A stretch of 47,678 nucleotides of DNA from Promethearchaeum sp. (lineage in GTDB: Archaea; Asgardarchaeota; Lokiarchaeia; Sigyniarchaeales; Promethearchaeaceae), in assembly GCA_030612265.1 (NCBI GenBank), contig JAUWOE010000002.1:1-47678 (forward strand), written 5' to 3'. The notes under the pieces were generated by a model, which saw only the letters and a program-made list of their open reading frames with translations, did no database searches and was not told the DNA's origin. Below, piece after piece: positions 41,528 through 47,678 of this stretch (position 1 is its first letter; the number at the start of each line of letters is the position of its first letter). The translations under genes were made by a program, and so were the position numbers.

Positions 41528-42255
41528 TGTCTGCTGAAGAAATTTTAGCTCAAATCGAGCAATTTGAGACTGCTTTCGATACTTATAATCAAAAAATGCA
41601 ATCGAATATGAAAGAATTTTCTGAAAAACTCAGTTCCATTTGGAAAAATATCAAAATTCTAAAAGATGAAAATTCTTCCTTAGTCGAAACTATTAAAGAA
41701 CAAGACGCAAATTTAATGAGCCTTCGGACCGATTCTGAAAGTTTGGATAAAAAAATTCAGGAATTAAAGACAAGTAAAGATGATTTAACTTCAAAGTGCA
41801 CAGAACTTTCCACAGAACTAGAACGACTTACTAGTAAACAAAAGGAACCTGAATTTCAGTTAATAAATTTAAATTCAAAGCTTTCGGAGGTAAATGAAGG
41901 AATTAAAAATCGAGAATCTGAAAAAACCCAGTTAGATCAGAAAAAAGTAGAAAATACTCAATTGGAAGAACAAAAGAAAAAAGAATTCGAACAGAAATTA
42001 GTAGAACTAGAAAAAAGAATTGGTAAATTAAAGGAACAAAACTTCTTTACCTCATTTGTAATTGAGAATTCTGACCAAGATATATTTGAAGTAGACATTC
42101 TTGCTACAATTCTCGAGAAAGGAAAGTGCAATTTGGATGAAATGAAAAAACAATTAGATTTAACTCCAATTATGGCGGTTAGAACAATCAAACAACTGGC
42201 CGTACAAGGGATAATAGATCTAAATGAAGATACTAATGAAATAGCTTTGCCTTAA
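41527..42255 (+). CDS. Coiled-coil protein B with C-terminal winged helix
   Basis: 242 residues, same plan as its neighbour: an N-terminal helix, a coiled coil over about 40-170 (SLVETIKEQDANLMSLRTDS; LERLTSKQKEPEFQLINLNS), and a C-terminal winged helix over 180-242 (EVDILATILEKGKCNLDEMK, KQLDLTPIMAVRTIKQLA, VQGIIDLNEDTNEIAL). The similarity to protein A is in architecture more than in residues, so the two are either old paralogs or partners built alike. The winged helix could bind DNA or protein (as in ESCRT-II, SMC-associated or kinetochore-type subunits), but nothing here chooses. Convergent with the QueG-like gene, 27 bases away. Confidence 0.7.
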   Translation: MSAEEILAQIEQFETAFDTYNQKMQSNMKEFSEKLSSIWKNIKILKDENSSLVETIKEQDANLMSLRTDSESLDKKIQELKTSKDDLTSKCTELSTELERLTSKQKEPEFQLINLNSKLSEVNEGIKNRESEKTQLDQKKVENTQLEEQKKKEFEQKLVELEKRIGKLKEQNFFTSFVIENSDQDIFEVDILATILEKGKCNLDEMKKQLDLTPIMAVRTIKQLAVQGIIDLNEDTNEIALP

Positions 42256-42282
42256 TGGTCCTTTTTTCTTTTTCTCTCTTAT

Positions 42283-43239
42283 CTATACTTCCCGCAAAAT
42301 TATTGCTTTCAGATTACGGCTTAGTCTGGGTAGTATTCGATCAAAATCTTCTGGATCACACATTTTAAGTTTTCGACATACATCTTCTGGATCAAGGAAT
42401 TTAAGTTTCTGACATACCTCTTGAACATTTTCTTTTGGTATATTACCTTCAAGAATCATTTGAGTTTCCTTTTCATTCATCTCTCCCAAATTGGTTATTC
42501 CTTTGATAGCTTTATGATTTCCGGGGCAAATAAACTGACATTTTAAACAACCCATTAGAGCATTATGAGCAATCTTTGGAATCCAATCAGGAAAAATTCC
42601 ATCAATTTCATTATATAACGGGATACATTTAGAAATATCAATAACAAACTCATCTTCCCGAATTGCTCCTGTTGGACAATTATTCAAACAAATATTGCAG
42701 GTTTTACAATATTTCATAGTTTTGATTTCTTCCCATGAATCGGATAATCCTTCGTAATCGGTGTAAAAAGCATATAGATTAACGAAACATCCCATATCTC
42801 CAACATAACATAAATTATTTCGCCCATATACACCTAAACCACTGCGTACTGCTAATAATTTTTGATGAAGCTTCAAATTTTGCACTAATTTTAATTCAGA
42901 AGGGAGATTAATTCTTTTTCTGAGTGATTCTTGAACTATTTCATCAGTATAACCACTATCATAATAGGGAGAACCAATGTAAACATCATGTGCTTCGTTT
43001 TCATATTGAAATTGGATTTTGGCAATTGGCTTAGACACTGCAACAATAATTACAAATTTTGCTTCAGGAAAATCCTCTGGAACTTGGTATTTAAAATCAG
43101 CAATATAGCTTTGAAAGACTTCATTATTATGAATTTTATTTGCAGCTCGTAATTGGTCGACATCGGCTTGCAATTCGGGAAGATGTTTACAAGAGACTGC
43201 GCGATATTCCATTTGAAATTTTAAAGGAATTTCTTTCAT
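42283..43239 (-). CDS. QueG-like 4Fe-4S protein
   Basis: 318 residues. The N-terminal part has the epoxyqueuosine-reductase landmark RSGLGVYGRNNLCYVGDMGC (132-151) of the cobalamin-binding QueG fold. It has two cluster motifs: C178-x2-C181-x2-C184-x3-CP188 and C231-x2-C234-x3-CP238, with C205 between. QueG makes queuosine in tRNA from epoxyqueuosine in bacteria. Archaea use archaeosine instead, so this is more likely a paralogous reductase of unknown substrate. It is shorter than QueG (about 370-390). Its C-terminus contains a 12-residue tandem repeat (VCQKLKFLDPED and VCRKLKMCDPED) encoded by a 36-bp duplication at 42347-42418. Confidence 0.8.
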   Translation of the reverse strand: MKEIPLKFQMEYRAVSCKHLPELQADVDQLRAANKIHNNEVFQSYIADFKYQVPEDFPEAKFVIIVAVSKPIAKIQFQYENEAHDVYIGSPYYDSGYTDEIVQESLRKRINLPSELKLVQNLKLHQKLLAVRSGLGVYGRNNLCYVGDMGCFVNLYAFYTDYEGLSDSWEEIKTMKYCKTCNICLNNCPTGAIREDEFVIDISKCIPLYNEIDGIFPDWIPKIAHNALMGCLKCQFICPGNHKAIKGITNLGEMNEKETQMILEGNIPKENVQEVCQKLKFLDPEDVCRKLKMCDPEDFDRILPRLSRNLKAIILREV

Positions 43240-43325
43240 TCTAATATAGAATAGAGAATACTGTAGAAAAAAAATTTCATGTAGAGTTCGGTTTTTTATT
43301 AAAACATTGTTTCTTTTTATGATAT

Positions 43326-44261
43326 ATGGATATGAGTTTTAGCGATCTCAAACTTTCGCAGTTAGTACAAAAAAAAATTCGATCTGCTTTTTTGAAAATT
43401 GCGCGTCCATTAGAAATCGCACGATATGCTTATCAATTCGAAAAAGGGTCTGTAAATGTTGTTTTGAAAGAATTAAGTACCTTTCAAAATCATGATGGAG
43501 GTTTCGGGCATGGTATTGAACCAGATTTTCATTTACCAGACTCTACTCCTATGGCAACATCTGTGGGATTACGAATTTTGGATACTCTGTCTTCATCAAA
43601 ATTGCGGGATGAGATGATAGCAAAAGCGCTTCAATATTTAAGAGGTGCATTTTATTTAAATAGAGTGGGATGGTATTCAGTAACTCCTGAAGTGAACGAA
43701 TTCCCCCATGCACCCTGGTGGACTTATGATATTTCCACAAAAATGACTCCAATTGATATGAACTGGGGAAATCCATCGGCTGAACTTCTTAGTTATGCGT
43801 ATTCATATCCAAAATATATGCTCAATTGGCCCATTGATACATATATTGAACATGCACTTCAATATTTTGAACGTAAATCAAAGTTTCAAAGTGAACATGA
43901 ACTTTTTTGCTTTCTTCATTTATATCACCATCTCTCATCTGATTTACGTGTTCGTTTAGAAAAGAATTTGCAGAAGGGAATAGATGCACTAATAGTGATA
44001 GATAAAGAAAAATGGTCTTCTTACGTGCCTCAACCATTAGATTTTCTTATTTTTCCAGAGGATAATTTGTGGGGGATATCTGAAGAAAATATCAGAAAAA
44101 ACCTACAATTCTATATCACCTTATTTGAAAAAGAAACTTTAATATCTCCAAATTGGGAATGGTCATCATATCCTTCTCATTGGTCTTTGGCTAAAAAGGA
44201 ATGGACGGGAGTTCTAACATTAAAATATCTAAAAAGACTTCAAGATTTTGACGTTATTTAA
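43326..44261 (+). CDS. Alpha-toroid (prenyltransferase/squalene-cyclase-like) protein
   Basis: 311 residues. Residues about 45-85 have the alpha/alpha-toroid signature: ELSTFQNHDGGFGHGIEPDF then STPMATSVGLRIL, the QNxDGGF motif of squalene cyclases, prenyltransferases and alpha-macroglobulin-type folds. No DxDD or zinc-site residues of true cyclases or farnesyltransferases are obvious. Trp-rich segments (APWWTYDI, SPNWEWSSYPSHW) suggest a carbohydrate- or lipid-binding cavity. The start may be ATG 43326 or 43332. Not linked to a pathway by its neighbours, so function is open. Confidence 0.7.
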   Translation: MDMSFSDLKLSQLVQKKIRSAFLKIARPLEIARYAYQFEKGSVNVVLKELSTFQNHDGGFGHGIEPDFHLPDSTPMATSVGLRILDTLSSSKLRDEMIAKALQYLRGAFYLNRVGWYSVTPEVNEFPHAPWWTYDISTKMTPIDMNWGNPSAELLSYAYSYPKYMLNWPIDTYIEHALQYFERKSKFQSEHELFCFLHLYHHLSSDLRVRLEKNLQKGIDALIVIDKEKWSSYVPQPLDFLIFPEDNLWGISEENIRKNLQFYITLFEKETLISPNWEWSSYPSHWSLAKKEWTGVLTLKYLKRLQDFDVI

Positions 44262-44416
44262 ATTGGAAGAATAGAGAGTGATTTCTTAAAACATTTTTTT
44301 GTGCATTATAATGCATATATTATTCTTGAATTGGGTTATTTGCACCGGCATTTCTATATGGGATGCTACTGATCTTCCGTTACAGATCTCCAATTTGGAT
44401 AATTTTTAAGTGACAG

Positions 44417-44671
44417 TTAATTTCCTTCTATTAGAATGCGAGTTTTTCCAGGATTTGGAGATTTAACAAACCTAAGTCTATATCCTTCTCTTGCGGCACC
44501 CTGTAAAAAGCGTTTTGAACGGAAATAATTTCGTAAAACTGTTCCGTGATAATAGCCATGCACGATATCCAAATATTTGTCTTCATTGACCGCACATTCT
44601 TCAAGCGCGTGAAATACTTCAATAATGGCTTCAGAAAGTTCAAATCCATGCAAATCGCATTCCAATTTCAT
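44417..44671 (-). CDS. Smr-domain protein
   Basis: 84 residues, nearly all Smr domain: LECDLHGFELSEAI (the DLHG motif), YLDIVHGYYHGTVLRNYFRS (the HGxGxG-like motif, here HGYYHGT) and RLRFVKSPNPGKTRILIE. Smr domains nick or cut DNA or RNA; stand-alone short ones are found widely in Archaea and bacteria. It lies 70 bases downstream of the RHH gene on the same strand and could be co-transcribed with it. A 14-base perfect palindrome (TGCATTATAATGCA, 44302-44315) lies in the gap beyond its stop. Confidence 0.8.
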   Translation of the reverse strand: MKLECDLHGFELSEAIIEVFHALEECAVNEDKYLDIVHGYYHGTVLRNYFRSKRFLQGAAREGYRLRFVKSPNPGKTRILIEGN

Positions 44672-44741
44672 TTGTCTCCTTTAATTGGCGTCCTTAGATT
44701 TTTAAATATTTTTACATTGACCTTCTTTAAAACTTTGGAGG

Positions 44742-45008
44742 TTATTCACTCCATTCTTCAGGATATAATCGTATTTTTGGTTTTTTGCGCGATACAATTT
44801 TTATTTTTACTTGTTTTTTTTCAGGTTTTGGAGAACTTGGTTGTTGAGAAAAAATTTTATCTATAAAATGAGGATCCTTAATTGCATTTTCAACAATTTT
44901 ATCCAAAAGTTCAGATTGGTTAACCTTATAGTTACGTTCAAGTAATAATTCTGCTTGGGTCTTTTCAATTCGTTCTTTTGTTTTTTTACTAACTTTTATG
45001 GAATGCAT
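44742..45008 (-). CDS. Small RHH-like DNA-binding protein
   Basis: 88 residues. The first half (MHSIKVSKKTKERIEKTQAE, then NQSELLDKIVENAI) has the strand-helix-helix pattern of a CopG/RHH repressor. The second half is a Pro/Lys-rich tail (SSPKPEKKQVKIKIVSRKKP). It shares a 105-base divergent intergenic region with the membrane protein at 45114 and may regulate both sides. No toxin gene is adjacent. Confidence 0.6.
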   Translation of the reverse strand: MHSIKVSKKTKERIEKTQAELLLERNYKVNQSELLDKIVENAIKDPHFIDKIFSQQPSSPKPEKKQVKIKIVSRKKPKIRLYPEEWSE

Positions 45009-45080
45009 TTTTATAACTTAGTAGAATAATAGAAATTTCCACTTTTACATTTTCCGATTTTTTCTCTTTCATATTCACAT

Positions 45081-45090
45081 ATTTATAAAG
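45081..45090 (+). promoter_or_regulatory. TATA box of membrane protein gene
   Basis: ATTTATAAAG is 24-33 bases before the ATG at 45114, so a leaderless or near-leaderless mRNA is expected. Confidence 0.5.
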
Positions 45091-45113
45091 ACTAAAATTA
45101 AGTATAATACACG

Positions 45114-45587
45114 ATGGATTACAATAATTTTGATAATAATGCTAATAATAGTAAAATTAATGCATTTATTAGTACTAAAAAAAAAAGTTATAAAAAATTA
45201 ATAATATTCGCTATTTCATTAATTTTAATTGGTGTTATTCTTGCAATTATCCTTGCAGTTAGTTTTGTAGGGGAAGACGGATATATTAGAAACGATGCTC
45301 CAGGAGAATGGCTTTTTATTGCATTAATTCCGATAATTCTTGGTGGTATGATTTTGTTTATAACTATAACTAAGATAAAGAAAGAAGCAGAATCTTATAC
45401 AAAAATTAGCAATTCAAGCGAAATATCTCCTGAACAATCAATTAAAGACCCTGGAAAATATTTAAAAAGACTTAATAAAGCACAATATATTTTAATTATC
45501 TTAACAGTGATTTTCTTTGGTGTTCTTATCCTATTAGTTATATTGGGAAAATTATCATGGGTAGAATTTATTGACGCAATTTTTTAA
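45114..45587 (+). CDS. Small membrane protein with three transmembrane helices
   Basis: 157 residues. An Asn-rich N-terminus (MDYNNFDNNANNSKINAF) precedes three hydrophobic helices at about 28-50 (LIIFAISLILIGVILAIILA), 67-87 (EWLFIALIPIILGGMILFIT) and 125-148 (AQYILIILTVIFFGVLILLV). The first loop (VGEDGYIRNDAPGEW) is likely outside and the second loop (KEAESYTKISNSSEI) inside. No family recognised; start supported by the TATA box. Confidence 0.7.
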   Translation: MDYNNFDNNANNSKINAFISTKKKSYKKLIIFAISLILIGVILAIILAVSFVGEDGYIRNDAPGEWLFIALIPIILGGMILFITITKIKKEAESYTKISNSSEISPEQSIKDPGKYLKRLNKAQYILIILTVIFFGVLILLVILGKLSWVEFIDAIF

Positions 45588-46034
45588 AATAGAAGAAGCC
45601 CAATCTTTAGCGTGGGAGAGTTGAAAAACCGATTGTAATACTAAATTTCAAGAACTTTTTTAATTGCTTAAATTTATATATGATAGATAGATAATTAATA
45701 TATCAAGTTTTAAGGTTTAGATGATAATGATGAAAGCAAATTCTGCATTTTTGTTTAGTAAAGTTTTCGTTCAGTCATCTTTAGAAGAATTAACCTGGCC
45801 TTGGCATTAGCTCTAGTTAGCAGAAGTGAAATTTTTAATTATAAGCTATCTAGAGCGTTAGGTTTTTAATATTAAATTTATTTATAATTCAAATTTAGTA
45901 TTCCAATTTATAGATTTATGAGAAATAGTTGAATCTAGAAAATTATTGCATATTGATTAGTGGACTTTGAGATTTTAATCACATAATTTTTTTTCCAAAT
46001 AATACAAAAAACAAATATAAAAAAAAACAAAAAA
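45588..46034. other. Gap with possible IS605-type end remnant
   Basis: No gene. At 45599-45620, GCCCAATCTTTAGCGTGGGA has the look of the hairpin right end of IS200/IS605 or TnpB-type elements (CCCA and TGGG arms around CTTTAG). No transposase or TnpB gene is nearby, so this would be a solo end. AAATATAAAAA at 46013-46023 may be the TATA box of trpB2. Remaining sequence is AT-rich. Confidence 0.3.
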
Positions 46035-46043
46035 GTGAAAAAC

Positions 46044-47489
46044 ATGGTTATAAAAGTACAAAAACAGCGCAGTCAATTAGACCAAGCAATTCAGCCGATG
46101 AACAGATTAAATAACAAAATTCTGCTCCCGCTGAACAAAATACCGAAACAATGGTTGAATATCGCGCCATTTTTACCAGAAAAACCCTATCCATGCCTAC
46201 TTCCAAATGGAATGCCTGCAAGCCCAGAAATCATGAAACAAATTTTCCCTACAGAATGTGTTAAACAGGCAATGTCAGAAGAAGAATTCATTGATATTCC
46301 TAGAGAAGTTAGGGAAGCCTTTGCGCTATGTAACAGGCCCACTCCATTGGTACGGGCATTTAGATTGGAGAAAGCATTAGGTCTCGATAGTGATCGAATA
46401 AAAATATTCTGTAAAGCGGAATATGTGAGTCCAACCGGTAGCCACAAAGGAAATACTGCCATAGCTCAAGCATTTTATGCTAAAAAGGACAAATTAAAAG
46501 GATTAACAACAGAAACTGGTGCAGGTCAGTGGGGTAGTGCATTAGCAATGGCAGGAACAATGATGGATTTAGATGTGAAAGTATTTCAAGTTCGTGCTTC
46601 CTATTATGATAAACCTGGAAGGAGGGTTCTAATGAAAAATTTCAGAGCAGATTTAGTTCCTTCACCATCAAATCAAACGGAATCGGGAAGAATGTTCTAT
46701 AAAGATGACCCAAATCATCCAGGAAGTTTAGGAATTGCAATTAGCGAAGCATTAGAACTTGCGATGAAAACTCCAGATTATAAATATTCTTTGGGATCCG
46801 TTTTAGATTTTGTGTGTTTACATCAAACAGTTATTGGTCTTGAAGCAAAAGAACAAATGGCAATTGCAGGAGAATATCCTGATGTTGTAATTGGATGTGT
46901 CGGGGGAGGAAGCAATTTTAGCGGAATAGCGTTCCCATTTTTAAAAGATAAATTACTGGGAATAAAATCCGATACAAAATTCATTGGAGCAGAACCAGCC
47001 GCTTGTCCATCCATTACAAAAGGAAAATACACGTGGGATTATGGTGATTCAGCAAAAATTGCACCGATAATCAAGATGTTTACATTAGGTCATTCGTTTA
47101 TTCCTCCCGCGGTTCATGCTGGAGGTTTACGTTATCATGGTGCTGCCCCAATTTTATCTATGCTGGCCAATCATGATTTAGTTTCATCGGTTATGTATCA
47201 TCAAACGAAAGCAATTAAAGCGGGAATACTATTTTCTCGAACGGAGGGAATACTACCCGCTGTAGAAACCTGTCATGCAATCGTATCGGCCATTGATAAA
47301 GCTTTGGAAGCAAAAGAAGAAGGAAAAAAGTGCACGATCTTATTCAATTTTTCGGGGCATGGATATTTTGATACACATGCATATAAGGCGCTTCAGGAAA
47401 ACAAATTAGTTGATTTTGAATATCCAAATGAAGAAATCGAAGCAGCTTTAAAGGATTTACCTGTCGTGGATGAATCAAAATTTATGTAA
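46044..47489 (+). CDS. trpB2: TrpB2-type tryptophan synthase beta chain
   Basis: 481 residues from ATG 46044 (an in-frame GTG at 46035 would add three). PLP-fold landmarks: the lysine in SPTGSHKGNTAIAQ, glycine loop TETGAGQWGSALA, phosphate loop GCVGGGSNFSG, and a C-terminal FSGHGYFDTHAY. The length, N-terminal EFIDIPREVREAFALCNRPT and the long CxP-containing insertion mark the TrpB2 branch, common in Archaea and some bacteria. These condense indole (or accept O-phosphoserine) with serine to tryptophan, and can work without TrpA. No other trp gene is in the window, so it may salvage indole instead of acting in a full pathway. It is a monocistronic gene with a T-rich terminator. Confidence 0.95.
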   Translation: MVIKVQKQRSQLDQAIQPMNRLNNKILLPLNKIPKQWLNIAPFLPEKPYPCLLPNGMPASPEIMKQIFPTECVKQAMSEEEFIDIPREVREAFALCNRPTPLVRAFRLEKALGLDSDRIKIFCKAEYVSPTGSHKGNTAIAQAFYAKKDKLKGLTTETGAGQWGSALAMAGTMMDLDVKVFQVRASYYDKPGRRVLMKNFRADLVPSPSNQTESGRMFYKDDPNHPGSLGIAISEALELAMKTPDYKYSLGSVLDFVCLHQTVIGLEAKEQMAIAGEYPDVVIGCVGGGSNFSGIAFPFLKDKLLGIKSDTKFIGAEPAACPSITKGKYTWDYGDSAKIAPIIKMFTLGHSFIPPAVHAGGLRYHGAAPILSMLANHDLVSSVMYHQTKAIKAGILFSRTEGILPAVETCHAIVSAIDKALEAKEEGKKCTILFNFSGHGYFDTHAYKALQENKLVDFEYPNEEIEAALKDLPVVDESKFM

Positions 47490-47495
47490 ACCCAA

Positions 47496-47530
47496 TTATA
47501 TATTTTTTTTATTTTTTTTTTTTATTATTT
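47496..47530 (+). terminator. T-rich terminator after trpB2
   Basis: Runs of 8 and 13 T begin a few bases after the TAA at 47487-47489. Archaeal polymerase stops at such U-rich tracts without needing a hairpin. Confidence 0.5.
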
Positions 47531-47607
47531 TCATTAACTATGTAATTCAATTTAAAATCTTTCTTTCCTTGCTTTTAAGTTTTTATTTTCTCACAATTTT
47601 TACTAAA

Positions 47608-47678
47608 TTATTCTAAACAACCAATATAGAGCGGATAACGTTTATTGTAACACCGTCCCAGAAATTCATCCAATTCCA
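47608..47678 (-). CDS. Possible C-terminal end of a minus-strand gene cut by the window
   Basis: From the window edge, the minus strand reads ELDEFLGRCYNKRYPLYIGC, LE and TAA (47610-47608), a plausible protein end. Only 23 codons can be seen and another frame is also open, so the call is weak. Confidence 0.35.
   Translation of the reverse strand, partial: ELDEFLGRCYNKRYPLYIGCLE

Noticed and set aside
44302-44315. Perfect 14-base palindrome TGCATTATAATGCA as an operator
   Set aside because: AT-rich palindromes of this size are expected now and then; it lies between two convergent gene ends where no promoter is needed, though it could be part of a terminator.

Overview
The window is an AT-rich stretch of an archaeal chromosome, most likely from an Asgard (Lokiarchaeia-like) lineage. 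The archaeal assignment rests on two TATA-binding protein genes, TATA boxes about 25-30 bases before several starts, an XPB helicase next to a Bax1-type nuclease, and a TrpB2-type tryptophan synthase beta chain. The Asgard assignment is inference, from two alpha-SNAP-like solenoid genes, coiled-coil/winged-helix proteins, several leucine-rich-repeat proteins and the base composition. No tRNA, rRNA or CRISPR array was recognised.

Layout. 1-5.7 kb: the end of an internally repeated protein, a HemW-like radical SAM protein with an added N-terminal domain, a HEPN-domain protein with a zinc ribbon, a GC-rich island of unknown nature and a winged-helix protein. 6-7 kb: first SNAP-like gene. 7.1-13.1 kb: a minus-strand operon (PadR regulator, giant FtsX/MacB permease, two ABC ATPases). 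13.4-16 kb: alpha/beta hydrolase, an MNT/HEPN toxin-antitoxin pair, and an HTH-CBS regulator. 16.1-22.9 kb: a duplication-rich block with an LRR protein, a Cys/His-containing protein convergent with a DUF488 protein, the second SNAP-like gene, tandem TBP genes and a decapitated second copy of the DUF488 gene. 23-26.7 kb: VapBC, an AAA ATPase/DUF234 gene flanked by direct repeats of the vapC 3' end, a Uma2-like protein and a decayed membrane-protein gene. 26.8-30 kb: XPB-Bax1 pair. 30-38.9 kb: four large minus-strand genes (SNF2 helicase, SWIM zinc-finger protein, LRR protein, helical-repeat protein). 38.9-40.5 kb: a second PIN/RHH pair and a TumE-type toxin pair. 40.8-42.3 kb: two translationally coupled coiled-coil proteins. 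42.3-47.7 kb: QueG-like Fe-S protein, alpha-toroid protein, Smr protein, RHH protein, small membrane protein and TrpB2.

Three threads run through the window. First, copy-number change: SNAP-like genes with copied promoter and terminator, tandem TBPs, a partial DUF488 duplication, a vapC tail duplication, and many short gene remnants. Second, toxin-antitoxin and HEPN/PIN modules are dense. Third, a dispersed element of about 130 bp occurs five times, always in the same orientation, with a conserved peptide frame; one copy supplies the last residues of an ABC ATPase and another supplies the stop codon of the hydrolase gene.
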